Assembly: GCA_902702965.1 (NCBI GenBank)
Contig: CACRXP010000223.1
Location: 176,200 to 240,199 of the forward strand
Reading direction: 5' to 3'
Origin: Spirometra erinaceieuropaei
Taxonomy: Eukaryota; Platyhelminthes; Cestoda; Diphyllobothriidea; Diphyllobothriidae
Length of the DNA: 64,000 nt
The notes under the pieces were generated by a model. It worked only from the letters and a program-made list of their open reading frames with translations. It did not search any database and had not been told where the DNA came from. Of the stretch, positions 13,101 through 24,694 are shown one piece after another. A program made the translations under genes and the position numbers. Each line of letters starts with the position of its first letter. The first letter of the stretch is position 1.

Positions 13101-14175
13101 ACAACTGCAACAGTTTACAGACGCAAAACCGACAGAGCATTCTTTTTATATAAAGGTACAAATGTTCAGAAATTAACTTAAGACTACGTCCTTGAACAGC
13201 TACTTATGCTTACGCTCTCATTTTTGAAAGTCACCGATAGCTCACCCCTTAAACCAACGACGCGAAGAACAATTAAGTCACACTTACGACTTCACTACTT
13301 TTAGGAGGGAAAGAGCGTCGGACCTGGACCCTGTATTCACAGTATCTTATTCTATGTTATTTCCTCTAAAATACCTGTCAACACTAAAATCTCAAGCAAA
13401 ATTTAGTAATAAAAATAAGAATTTGTCTGACCAAAACTAATATACTCCAACTAATACAACGAATGACCCCGCTGCCCAAAACTTCCCTCCAAACTATTTC
13501 AGGTGAATAATAAATTGCGAAATTACCACTACTCCGAATTTTAAAGTGAGGCACTCAAGATTTATAAAATTTTCCAATTGCGATATTTTTCACTTCAAAC
13601 AACATGTAATAAGTTACCTTTTCCGCAAGCCGAATTGGACCGGGATCCACAGTATATGAGAGAGAACTTTGAATGAAATCCAACTGAAGATAATAGATGT
13701 GATTTGTTTGTAGTTTAAACTGTAAAAATGGCGAACGTCAAAAAATGACTGACAGACAATGGCAATTGTTGTAGAGAATTATTCATGGGGCCCACTACTA
13801 GAGAACCCATGGCAATAAGTGCTTTTTATGGATTATAGAATGCTGCTTTTGAATTTAAACTACAGTTTGCAGTGATGAAGCTAGTAGGCCCATTAAAATG
13901 CTTGTTTGTCCTAGCGATTCCAATTAGTTAAAGAAGGATAGCGGAATGTGCCCCTACGGAAAGTAGATTTGACAAAATAGTTTTTGTTTGCTTTCAACAG
14001 AAACGACCGTTTACAAATATAAATTTCACATTCTTTGTGGCGTTTTACAATCTGACATCGATATCGATGGTTCACAATCACGTATTCACCATGAGGTGTG
14101 TTCTACAATCAGATTATCTTGTAGACTAAAAATAAGTTGCAGATAACGTACCTCCCTTCCAAATAAGTTCAAGGG
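10145..14175. other. No gene identified
   Basis: AT-rich with short frames (up to about 100 codons at 12453-12758 minus). No splice-bounded exon or domain was recognised. Part of 10.2-10.6 kb could be further LINE remnant continuing from 9.8-10.14 kb. Confidence 0.4.
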
Positions 14176-14179
14176 AAAT

Positions 14180-14440
14180 ACTTCTATCACTTTTCATATG
14201 AAATATACTTGAATTTATCAGAGTGATGAAGTCAGTTATAAGACTTTGTGTGATTTAAGCAGTCACACGGTCGGAAAGAACCTCAGTCACAAGCCGGCGT
14301 CCTGGTGTGGCTGAAATATTTTAGAATCTTGCGGCAAGATAGTCAGTATCACAACCCCGTCTAAGTAATTTTTTCAATTGAAAAAACACATTTCAGGATT
14401 TCTGTTGAACATATACTTTTGGAATTTGTTTTTTCCTGAG
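14180..14440 (+). mobile_element. Single right arm of the foldback element
   Basis: The sequence follows the family's right arm: CATATGAAATATACTTGAATT, GGTCGGAAAGAACCTCAGTC, AGCCGGCGTCCTGGTGT, a TTAGAATCTTGCGGCAAGAT block, then CACAACCCCGTCTAAGTAAT and TTTCTGTTG. I could not find the matching left arm in the preceding 1 kb, so this looks like a solo arm left by deletion. Confidence 0.7.
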
Positions 14441-15234
14441 ATTCAAAGACAAATACTATGACGGCGGATACATAATGTAGAAGATACGTGAATGTAATTT
14501 AACTTGTCCTGGCTGGGTAGCATTGATCAACATCGACCCGTCCTATAACATTCACTTTTCTAATATCAGTTATTACTAAAAACTGTTCCGATGTTCGCTT
14601 AATCTCAAAAAAGTCCGAAAGTCACCGACATTATCCTTGGCTTGTTTTAATTACTTGTCCATGCGAGAGGTGTAACCCGCTAAATGAATAAGATTCTCAG
14701 TCTGTTGATTTCGCTGTGCAGGTGCACGCACCATATCGTATTACAGACGCCAAATTGTGATGTCAAAACATATTCACCACGATCAATCTCATATTTTAAA
14801 ATTCCATTAGGAAATAAAACTCAGATGCACCCAGTGTTTGCTTAAGATATTTTATTATACTTTTACCCTTTTGTCCGACGAATTTATTACGAATTTGGCT
14901 TATTTCAACTTCCTCCTATAGTTTTTTGGAAACATTCGCCCTCCAAAACTATCAAACGGTAGGCTGGCATGCTTGAATCAAATTTGACTAAGGAGATTGT
15001 ATCCGCAAAACTATTTTAAATGGCTTCTAGTGCCCTGTCAATTCACGAACGTCGTATGTTGCAAATTTTCGAGAGGGAGTTTGTTGCTTCGTACCATTCT
15101 TCCTTGACTAGGATAAATGCATCTCTAAAAGACGAAGAATTCTTGTGATGTCTCGTGTGGAGATAAACTTTGACTATTAAAAATAGTGCCTAAAACACGT
15201 TTATGCATGAATAAAGGCCTCTTTAGAATAAAAG

Positions 15235-15635
15235 GGCTCGTAGGTCACATTATAGAACACATTCTTTCCGTTGTGCCTTGAAGTTCGATCTAGAGCCCCG
15301 GAGAGAGCCACACAGCGACTAGTAGTATGGCCAATTACTCGATTACAGCCGATAGGACAACGAGGCCGTGATCAACGGTTAGATGGTTAAATTTCTAACC
15401 AGCAGAACGGGGCTTCGAAGAGCATGGGTTGCAAACACCTATGGTTTGGTGTGGCCGATTGATGATGCTGAATAAGCCAGAAGTGGGCATTACAGTCTCC
15501 TGCGTCTTTGCCGATAGTGTCAAAAACTTCTTTCCTCAATAAACAGGACCATTGTCCTGGAACGTGTTGGGTTCTTCCGACGTTGTTGATGGTCGTAAAA
15601 TCTGAATCCATCGTTTACAATACTTTTAAGTATCT
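15235..15635 (+). mobile_element. SINE-like repeat with tRNA-like head
   Basis: The 5' part carries TTCCGTTGTGCC (about 15267). From about 15378 there is a tRNA-like stretch, GGTTAGATGGTTA (a plausible A box), and GGGCTTCGAAGAGC further on (a degenerate B box). The shared body then follows: GATGATGCTGAATAAGCCAG, GGGCATTACAGTCTCC and GTCTTTGCCGATAG. The matching tail in the other copies is GTCTTTGTCGGTAATAAC. RNA polymerase III origin is inferred from the box-like motifs only. Confidence 0.6.
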
Positions 15636-15742
15636 TTTTACAATGGTAGGAGGCGCTCAACGATCGTTCTAACGGAACTCACTCGTTCCGTTGTGCCTTA
15701 GGTGCTCTCTCTCGAGCCCAACTAGCAGCCGCCCAAAGGCGC

Positions 15743-16020
15743 CTACTATAGGCAGTATGTTATTACCGACAAAGACAAGGGAGACTGGAATGGGCATTTC
15801 TGGCTTGTCAGCCGTCGTCAGCCAGTCATACCCAACTGCGAAGTGTGGAACACCCGAGGCTTGGATTCGCGACCTGTTAGTTAGAAGTCCACGCCTCTAA
15901 ATAGCCTCGGGTGTTCCACAATTCGGGGTTGGGTAAGACTGACTGACGATGGCTAATAAGTCAGAAATGGCCATTCGAGACTCCCTTGTCTTTGTCGGTA
16001 ATAACATACCGCCTATATCT
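15743..16020. mobile_element. Two SINE-like copies head to head (inverted repeat)
   Basis: 15743-15861 is the reverse complement of 15902-16019 with about a dozen differences. Both arms contain the TATGTTATTACCGACAAAGA block, AGACAAGGGAG and GTGGAACACCCGAGGC in mirrored positions. The 40-bp loop between them holds tRNA-like sequence (TTGGATTCGCGACC, with a TTAGTTAGAAGTCC). Each arm is a SINE body, so this is an inverted pair sharing tRNA-like heads in the middle. A transcript through it would form a stem of about 117 bp. Confidence 0.8.
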
Positions 16021-16634
16021 TTTTTCTCATTCTGATCTTCATCGGCCTACGGACAGAGGACTGTCTTTATGGTGTTCTCATCCAAATCATCGAAGAACCG
16101 ATGTTCTCGACCATTTTCGTTAGAATATAACATAGCACCCAGAGGTGATAGTTTTGACGATTATTATATAAAGCCCTCTCAAGCTAGGACGATCTCGAGT
16201 GAATAAACTTACTAAATGAAGATGATGGGTGGGGTACTTTATAATGAAACATTTCCCCAAAATTCTTGGATTTAAGTGGTTTTTCCCCAGTATTTTGTGT
16301 ATGAGGGTAAAAATTACCCATTTTCAATCCATCCTGATCTTGAAGACGCACCGGCAAATTTGTCCTGTAAATACACTTTGCATATATTTGATAATTTCAC
16401 TCATCGTCTGAAGACCTCAATTTCCGTCATGTCTACATTTGACTGTTTTCGCCAAATCTGAGTATTTGTGAGTACTTTTTCGTTACTGGTCGATACTAAA
16501 ATTTAAATAACTTTTAAATCTTTTAAATCTCTACACCGAAGTTTTTATGCATGAATATCTGGGCCGAAGTCCATCAGCAACAGCGAGTTACCGCGTTATA
16601 TCCATTAACTACCAACAGGCAGCTAGAAGTATAA

Positions 16635-16862
16635 TCTAGAGTAAAGGGATACAACACTACCAGAACACATATTAGCCAAAAGCCCATACACGCGTGTTTA
16701 GCCGATATTCTTCCGCTGCATGTCACAGCCGGGGGGGGGACCACTGATGCGCTGAACCCCTCGCACTTGTGTCATGCAGAGGCAGAATATTGGCGAAACA
16801 CGCGTGTATAGGCTTTTAGCTAATACCTCTGCAGCTAGTATGGTATCCCTTTACCCTAGAGG
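16635..16862. repeat. Second foldback family: 228-bp near-palindrome
   Basis: The left arm (16635-16726) and right arm (16769-16862) are reverse complements with few changes. Both contain the AAAGGGATAC block, the CACGCGTGT block and CTGCATG. The 42-bp centre includes a run of nine G residues and a complementary CCCC, so the whole unit could form one long hairpin. No similarity to the 1-kb foldback family is evident. Confidence 0.88.
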
Positions 16863-16864
16863 CT

Positions 16865-18370
16865 AACATTTTCTTGCAATACGTCCTACTTTCATGAGGT
16901 GCAGTAAATATGATTATATGTTCTGAGACCAAAAACATTTCTTGACATCATGCTGAGCTAAAAATATAAATTGCCAACACTGACATTATCCCATATTAGC
17001 CTAACATATAAGTACGACGACTTGTTTATTTCTTCACATATTTCAAACATGAGTTTATGACACATGCGTTTAGTCGCCTTAGATACGGATGTTCATAATT
17101 AATGTCACCGAGAGTGTGAAAAAAATAAATAGGCGGATTAACCTTTAACGATGCTCCATTTCCATGGAAACCTTTTTAAAGCCTAATAAAAATAAAGTCC
17201 ACTGGTAAGGATGAGCCTTAAATGGGAAACATTTTAATCTAAATGTTTGCAGATCAACAGCCGTCTATTTTAGGAAGTGCTTTGGCGGAAATTGTATTGT
17301 TTTAGAAATAACTTACCTGTCCTAACAGTTTATGTTTTCTTGCTGGAAGAACCGACTATCGACAATTGTTCAAAATGACAATTTATTAAAAGTGAGGCCT
17401 AAATTTGGTTAAGCCAGTTCAGTGCTGAAGAATTTCGAACGACCTATATTTTCAGATTTTTCGGTCTTCTGCGCGGTAACTTCCCCCAAAGCAGTAGCAC
17501 ATTTCCAAGGCCTTACTCAGAGTTGTGGACTAACTTGAGCTCTGGATAGGAATGATAATCTCTGTGACGAACGAACTTCACGGATTTTATTCCAATCGAT
17601 GTAGTTTGGTAGAAAGTATATGCTTGTCTTTTTCGAGTGTTGTTTAAATGTTTCATCGAATCCACTGGGTGACTACGAAGTCGTGTGCATTCAAATCCTT
17701 ATCATTCGTCCCAGCTAGTGTTGGATTTTAATTTTAAAATGTCAAATCGACCCCAGTGGATAGCTATTCAAATCCTCATCCTTAGTCACGGCCGGTACTG
17801 GCTTTTAGTTTTTAAATGCCAAATGTTTGCGGCATAACTACCAGTCGCCATTTTAAGATTACGGCTGGCCTTCTGGTTGCTTATAAGTCTAAACACAAAG
17901 TTTCCGCCGAAGTGCTCAGTTAACTGTCGAGCGTCCTTTGCGCCTGCCGTGTGTTTGGGTGTCCCCAACAAAGGGCGAAACAGCGGTTCAGATTTCTCAG
18001 AAACGCGGCAGTCCGACATTGCAGTATTTTGCGTTAATTAAGCCTGAATTCATATATATGACAAAACTGGCGCTACTGCTGTGACATGTTGGGACACGGT
18101 GTAGAGCATTTTAAAGAAACACTATTTTACAAAGTATGGGACGAAGGTGCTGAAATGCCCACCTGGCATGTGCCACTCACGACCTGATTCCTCACTTCAC
18201 GCATACCAGTTTCTGTTTTTATGTTTACAAATCTCACGTAGACAAGGGTATCATGGAGGGCAAAGCAATTCGTAACCATTACACTCCAACACTCGTTTCA
18301 AACGACAATCGAACTACTTCGCCAGCCGACAACATTCTAGGCCATAAGTCTTACCTTGTATTGGTAGTTC
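16865..18370. other. No gene identified
   Basis: AT-rich. Holds the 17.66-17.83 kb direct repeat and no coding signal. Confidence 0.45.
17655..17830 (+). repeat. Imperfect direct repeat, two ~80-bp units
   Basis: Unit one has GCATTCAAATCCTTATCATT, then CCAGCTAGTGTTGGATTTTA and AAAATGTCAAAT. Unit two has GCTATTCAAATCCTCATCCT, then CGGCCGGTACTGGCTTTTAG and AAATGCCAAAT. Each is preceded by a CCACTGGGTGA or CCCAGTGGATA-type block. Confidence 0.6.
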
Positions 18371-18375
18371 AGACG

Positions 18376-19366
18376 TACAGTAAGTGGGATAAGTCATGAA
18401 ATCTCAACAGAAATTCCGAAATGCGTTTTCGTCTCGAAAGGATTAATTAAGTAGGGTTGTAAAGCCAATCAACTTGCAGCATAATTCTATAATAACTCAG
18501 TTAACCCAGGACGCCGGCTTTCGAACAAACTTCTTTCCAGCTGCATCTAAAAGTCATACTTCGTGGAAAATGACTATTTAAGTAACATGCACTTTCTTCA
18601 TTGATTTTCGATGCCCTTTAAGATTCAATTATATCTCATACAGAACATGCATATTCATTCTTTAGCTCATCAGTAGACAATTATGTCTTCTTTCAATTTT
18701 ATACTTGAACGAAGGGTATAATTCGGTTTTAATAAAAGTTTTTAAATGTACGATTTTTTTAATACCGTGAAATGGCTGTTCATAAAACGTCATGTTTTTG
18801 AATTTACCAAAGCGGCTTATAAAGTTAACAATGTGGTTTAAATTCACTGCTTAATTTTATGAACCCCATATGGTCTCCTCCTAATACTTTAGGGAAATGT
18901 ATGGTTTTCGTACGTGGAAAGTATACGGTTTGTAGTTTGGGAACCCTGAATTCAAGTGTAACGGCAGGTCGTGTTCAAAATAATTGGGGAATTGGAAAAG
19001 TTTTATAAATGCAAACAACGTCCTTTCTTCGAGTATGAAATCGAAAGAAGACGTAATTTTCTACTGATGAGCTAGAGAATGAATATTTTATGCATATTTT
19101 CCATGAGATATAATTGAATCTTAAAGGGCATCGAAAATCAATGAAGAAAGTGCATGTTACCTAAATAGTCATTTTTCACGAAGTATGACTTTTAGATGCA
19201 GCCGGAAAGAAGTTTGTTCGAAAGCCGGCATCCTGGGTTAACTGAGTTATTATAGAATTATGCTGCAAGCTGATTGGCTTTACAACCCTACTTAATTAAT
19301 CTTTTGGAAATGAAACCGTATTTCGGAATTTCTGTTGAGATTTCATGAGTTAGCCTATCCACTGTA
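18376..19366 (-). mobile_element. Long-inverted-repeat (foldback) element, copy B
   Basis: The arms (about 18376-18740 and 18985-19366) pair over nearly their whole length. For example, CATGAAATCTCAACAGAAAT near the left end is mirrored by the complementary block at about 19328-19350. The ends read TACAGT...ACTGTA. The core carries the same conserved block as copy A but reversed (18854-18872 reads ATTTTATGAACCCCATATG), so the core is flipped relative to A. No coding capacity is seen. Arm divergence suggests an intermediate age. Confidence 0.92.
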
Positions 19367-19369
19367 CCA

Positions 19370-20940
19370 GCACTATTTTATCGAGATATACGTCGATATT
19401 CCATGAGAAAAAATATCTTAGAATTGACCTCACTCGCCATTCCGTTGTCAATACGCTGGTGGCCTCTCCATTTCCGCCGATAACAAAATTGGGAACACTG
19501 GCTCTTTCCATCACCTTCTTGTACACCGAGGACTCACACAGACTCCGAGCAGCTCAAAAAATGCATGTCAGGAAGAAACGTCGCCTCAGTTTCGGTATAT
19601 CATGACATCAATGCGATCCGCTTGAGTGAACGCAAGCACGCTATATTTCGGCAATTGCTAGGGACGTGACCGATCAATGACTTATGAGGTAACTGCAGCA
19701 TTCTGGTCACCAGAAATAAACTACTTTCCAAACTGCGCTCTATGCCTAATGATATTACAACTGCCATTTAAAATTGCCTGGCATGAACTTATGACATTAC
19801 GTTGCCCGTCCGCAAAACCTTATGCGACCGTTCTCTGAAAAAGATTCGTCACCTGATTTTTAGGATTAAGTAAACACATATATGCATATAAATCCAACTA
19901 GTATTTTTGGAAACCCTTAGGTGGGAAACTCTTAGGAGGGGGGAATGGGGCCCGACTTTTTAGGATCAGACTAGAAGTTCTAAGGAATATTTGAATCGCG
20001 GACAATTAATTACTGTAAAATAGCCACATACCCACTATTTTAAAAGAGCAGTACTATGACTAGCATAATTTTCGCATGACACGTGTTTTGCCATACGCCT
20101 AGCAGGCATGCCATGGAGCAGGAGAATGTTGGCGAAGCATGTGTTTGGGCCCTTAGCTAGTACCTTCGTCGGGATAACGGTTTAACCATTGTAACATATA
20201 AATCAGAACCGGAGACAACAGAGAGCTCGGGTAGATTGATAGAGTACCGTTTAGGTAATATTCTGTTTTAAACCGTTCATCCATAACTGTGACCGCTAGC
20301 TGGACCCCGAAATACAATAATTCATTTCGATTGGAAGGATGAAGGCAGAATAAGCCCGAGACAGTACTGTTTAAATCTATCCGAGTTCTCCGTCGTCTCT
20401 CCTTCTGCTACCCTTGAGTGCCGACTTCGGCCCGACAGACGGTCGCCTGTTCGTGATCATGACTATAAAAGAGATTTTTCTGCTTCGGGAAGCCAGTCGA
20501 TCCGTGTGGGTCACTTCGTGTTTTACTACATATAAATGCATGTGTGCATATATATTGGAAGGCAGGCATCCCAAGAAGCATAATTTAAAGGCAAGCAAGT
20601 TCTTTGGGAAAAAATAAAGAACTGGATTCAATAGATTTTTGACGCTGGCTCCCAGGTCGTCACCAGATTTGAGTTTCTGTGCAAAAAAAACAATTCAAAT
20701 TTTAAGCGTACTGAAAAATCTATCTTCACATGGTGTTTGCGCCAGTATGCGGCCGCCATGTGCGTCATTCTGTACTACTTGATCCTCGTCTCTCCTGTTT
20801 TTCCCTGAGATTTTAGCACACGGCATCTACCTGAATGTGCCGATCGATGCATTAATGGTCGAAATACACGGCTATATGAAACTCTCGGTCTTTGTTGGAT
20901 AGACAAAGTCCTATGCGATGCTGCCGATTTTATAATGTAG
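19370..20940. other. No gene identified
   Basis: Short frames only, including 20377-20631 minus and 20414-20617 plus, which overlap and are uninformative. Contains the half foldback at 20.1 kb. Confidence 0.4.
20085..20170 (+). repeat. Half copy of the 16.7-kb foldback
   Basis: The stretch GGAGAATGTTGGCGAAGCAT followed by GTGTTTGGGCCCTTAGCTAG and TACCTT aligns with the right arm of the palindrome at 16769-16862 with scattered differences. Just upstream, GACACGTGTTTTGCC resembles a trace of the other arm. This shows the 16.7-kb palindrome is a dispersed element rather than a local accident. Confidence 0.6.
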
Positions 20941-20944
20941 CTTA

Positions 20945-21175
20945 ACGCATGAGCCTCATTCCACAGACCCTACCAAGGGGCAGAATTCGTCTATTGATGA
21001 AATACTGAAGCGCTTCACAGGAACGAAACAACTGTCAGGAAATATTGCGAAATCCCTGAGACAATCCGACAGAACCATCGCCAAGATCTACGGACTGTCC
21101 AAAGCCCACAAACCCGAAATACCACTTCGACCGATAGTATCACTAATCGGTGCACCCAATTACGAAATCTCTTAG
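20945..21175 (+). pseudogene. Penelope-like element reverse transcriptase fragment
   Basis: The frame reads [17 protein letters not shown], later [20 protein letters not shown] and SLIGAPNY, then stops at TAG (21173-21175). The order DPTK - (A)R/K-FYGLPK-HK - PLRPIVS - G-P-Y is the hallmark of Penelope-like reverse transcriptases. Only this N-terminal finger region is present. No catalytic YxDD segment or GIY-YIG endonuclease is seen nearby, so it is a dead fragment. Confidence 0.8.
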
Positions 21176-21254
21176 TAGCTATTCAACTAATTCCATTGAC
21201 TTGCGAAAGATTGTGAAACTTTATAGAACCCTAACTCCATAGTTAGAACGTCGG

Positions 21255-21470
21255 ACTTACTAACGTTTCATGTTGAAAAGGACGCGGCTTTTTGAACCTC
21301 ATGTGCTCCCAGACATGGCGTTGAGTAGGGCTGCCTGAGGTCGGCTAATAGGCCAGAAGGGACCATCCCAGTCTCCCTTGTCCCGGTCTCTAATTTCCTT
21401 CCACTTATATCACTCAGCTTTTTGCGACTGCCTGTGGGGCTACAGATCAAACTAAAAAGCACAAAAGAGT
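21255..21470 (+). mobile_element. SINE-like repeat copy
   Basis: The body blocks GAGGTCGGCTAATAGGCCAG, GGACCATCCCAGTCTCCC and TTGTCCCGGTCTCTAAT follow the same order as in the 15.9-kb copy. The upstream part is tRNA-like but divergent. It lies about 80 bp downstream of the Penelope-like fragment at 20.95-21.18 kb. Confidence 0.6.
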
Positions 21471-21474
21471 GTGC

Positions 21475-24220
21475 TTGATCTGTCCTGCCTTAGGCTTCAA
21501 TGAAGAGCTTTCGCAGGCAGTTGCATTGTGACCGGGAATATGCGCTGTTTTCGGGACTCAGGTGCGACTAGGCCTAGCTTTTTGTAGGCCTGATTGATGG
21601 CGGCTACTATGCAGAAAATTTCATCCCAATTTTTCTTTTCTTTGTTGGGACTGATTTCAGAATATGTATAAGTCGTATCGGGGCCGATGGTTCATTAAGA
21701 CGCTCACATTGTCCCACTGTGTTGCTCAACAATGATAAAAAAATTAGACGAAATCGTCATCCCATTGGTTGGTGTGCTGTCAAGGTACACTCGTGAATTA
21801 GTAGGACCTACATTTGGCGGTGGTGGCCGCGTTTTTTGCCATAAGTCTTAAATATAATGCTAACCATTTAATCTCCTTCAGAAATTCCTCGTCTGGAAAC
21901 ATCACATTTCAGCATCTCTGTTAGCCGTCATTCCTATAACTTGAAAAGGACGCGTGTGATACAGTCAATGAGGGTTCATTTGGCGTTGCGGGCCATTTTG
22001 AAATATTTTCCATGTGGAGTCTGGTCACTGACAAATATGAATGTTTACAAGTTTTTCAAAGGAACAACTTTACTGGAAGTTCTCTGCTCAGTAATAAAAA
22101 TCCGGAATTTAAGTATTTTTAATGCTCTTATAACTACAATCTTGATCGTTAAATAGTGATTTTTGAAGAAAAAGATGTTCACTCAATTGTAGTACACAGT
22201 ACTCTGTTAAAAAAAACAGTGATGTTGTCTTATACTCACATATACACACATCGTTCCCGATTAGATTCTACGAGCATGCTTTTCCTGACTCTCACACGAA
22301 CTTAATTATTAGTTTTTGTCAGTTGCTTAGCACATTTTAACCGCGTTATAATCATCTTGTAGGCTGAACTGCTCATTATTTATAGTTTCCGCATTCAGTA
22401 GGCGACAGAAAGTGAAACTGTCTTTCAATATTCAGTATCAGTATATTTCAGGAAAAGTAGGTGTGTACCTTTGAAATCCCTATTGGTTACATGCAGAGGA
22501 TATATATGGAGGAAATGGAAAGAAAGTAACATGAAAGAGATGCGAGGGGAATGGCAAAAACTGTACAGATGAACACAGAATGTCATGCGTTAACAGAGTT
22601 TAGAGGCACATTAACTTGCTTTGTTGATCAAATACAGCGGACAGTTGAGGCACATTTAAGATACGGGAAAAAAGTAAAATTGTTTAGTTTACAGGCATCG
22701 TGGTGAAGGCGAACAGCGGTGTGCCATTATTAGGCTGATTAGATAATTGAAAATTGGCATTGTTTTCTTCTACTTTATTTAAAAGTACAATTTAATTGTT
22801 CGTGGGCTTCAAACTCAAAGTGGCTTAACCTTCCCTCTACTGTTTTAAAAACATTGACGGATTGCGTATGTTAAGGTGGCTTACATAACAAAAACTTGAA
22901 GATTGGTCAAAAAATTTAAAAATGCCGCCTCGAACACTATAGAGATGAACCCGTGGAACAAGTCAGTTGCCCGTGCTCTTCATAGTTGTGTGCCTTTACG
23001 AGAATATGTACGTGCCCGTCAGGGCTGGAGAACGCCTTTAAAATATATCCGATGGAACCGCAATAAAGCCCACGTCTTGCTCAGAGAGTTGATAAATATG
23101 AAATCAACTAACAGGACATTGTATGAAGGAGGAGTGGCAAAGGGAGATCAAAATGAACAGAAGGAACTGATGCGATGCTCGTTTCTCTAACCCATTGCTT
23201 TTTTGACTCAAGTTAACCCCCTAGGTGGCTGATAGTTTTTTCTTCTTACTTTGTTTTTATCATTTATTTGGCTTACTTAGCTAGTTGAAGAAACAATTTG
23301 CTAAAACTGACACAAATAATTTTGCATGCCGATGAACTAGGTCCCAGTTTAACTGAATCGGTAAATCAGCTAAGCCAAACGTGGAGGAGCAGAAACGAAC
23401 TGTATGTTAGCATAAAAACTTATTTTGTTTCCGTAAAAAATCTCCAAAATGCAAGTTTAAAAGAATCCACGGGAACACATGACCTGAGATATAGAAAAAA
23501 CATTTTTGTTCGCTTCGAGTCCGGCCGGAAACTAGTCAGAATTCATGTGGCAACATAGGGCTGCCCGGTTTTGCAAGCCCCCTATCTCGCATAATCCGTA
23601 TTGAAAAACTCTATGCCACTTATTCAACCGTTCTCATTCTGTCTTTGGTTCGAAGAAGAGATACAAGAACTTGTCGAACCACTCATTTTTAAGATCGTCC
23701 AGATCGCAGTCCTCTACCAAGTGCCGATGTCGAAATGCATTTTTCGTCAAACAGACTGTGTATGGTCTCCGGGTATTGAGATGGCATCATCTTCTCTGTA
23801 CACCAGATATGCTTTATTGTCACAAATTTGCAAACTGGGCAGTAAGTATTTTGATCTTTTGTTCCATTCCGAAGTGGTTTATTTATATCTGAAACAGTGG
23901 AAAACCAAGACGAACCATTTTAAAAAAGTGTTTTACTGAAAAAAAACTAAGGAAGACTTTTATTTAGGCGCAGCCTGCGTCACCTTAAGAAAAAAAATGA
24001 CGCCAAATCTCAAAACAGAGCTTGAAACCAATTGCGAACCCGACCGTCTCAAAGCCGTTCAGTTCGACCATTTACGGAATGAGATTAAATATGTTTGTGG
24101 AGAGGTCACCGTAGTTATTGTTGCCCAAGTTAATCAATTACATTCCTAAAGTCGTTTGGATTATTTATAAGTACATACTTGCACTGCACCTTGCGGTAAA
24201 TTCCTGACTCTTTCGCTGTC
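21475..24220. other. No gene identified
   Basis: Frames at 22903-23190 and 23601-23939 (plus) reach 95-112 codons but carry no motif I recognise. The first is rich in Arg/Lys. No kinase-like sequence precedes the polo-box fragment. Confidence 0.4.
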
Positions 24221-24292
24221 TCGTATGATAGCGTTACGGAATTTTGCCAGTCAAGACGCGAGAACAGGGAGCATACTGAATCCCATCACAAA

Positions 24293-24694
24293 GTGCTCAG
24301 TAGTACGCATGTTCGAAAGCAGTGTTCACGCCTCCAACGAAGGCTGCGACGCTTCCAGCCATGTCTCAAGGTCATCGGCAGGGACGGATACGAAGCTCAA
24401 CCTGCTGAATCTACATCATCTCCGTCCTCTTCCTCTTCACTGTTTGTCCATCGTTGGAGTGTCTGGAAGGAGGGAATCACGCTCCTCTTTTCTAACGGTG
24501 CCTGGCAGGCCAATTTCTTTCTAGACCATACCAAAATCATTGTCTTTGGTAGGTCGGGATTTGTATGCAGCCAGTTGCGGGCCAGAGGACGGACCCTCAA
24601 CAGCACCCTTTGGTTCGCAGACATCTCTGACTGGTTCCTCTCACATCCCCAACACGCCCTAGGTCTGGCCCGCCCGCTGAGTAATTTCATCTGA
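24293..24694 (+). pseudogene. Polo-box (PB2) fragment of a polo-like kinase, probable retro-pseudogene
   Basis: The frame reads FVHRWSVWKEGITLLFSNGA then WQANFFLDHTKIIV (residues 51-84). It fits the second polo box of PLK1-type kinases: Trp, (F/L)-S/T-N-G, Q-x-N-F-F, D-H-T-K-I-I. A Ser-rich linker precedes it and the frame ends with LARPLSNFI and a stop, close to where PLK proteins end. No kinase domain or first polo box lies upstream and no splice sites are obvious, so this is a fragment or processed copy rather than a gene. The polo box normally docks the kinase on phosphorylated partners. Recognition is by eye and needs a search. Confidence 0.55.

Noticed and set aside
15743..16020. CRISPR or other prokaryotic repeat array
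   Set aside because: There are no regularly spaced direct repeats, and the window contains spliced eukaryotic genes.
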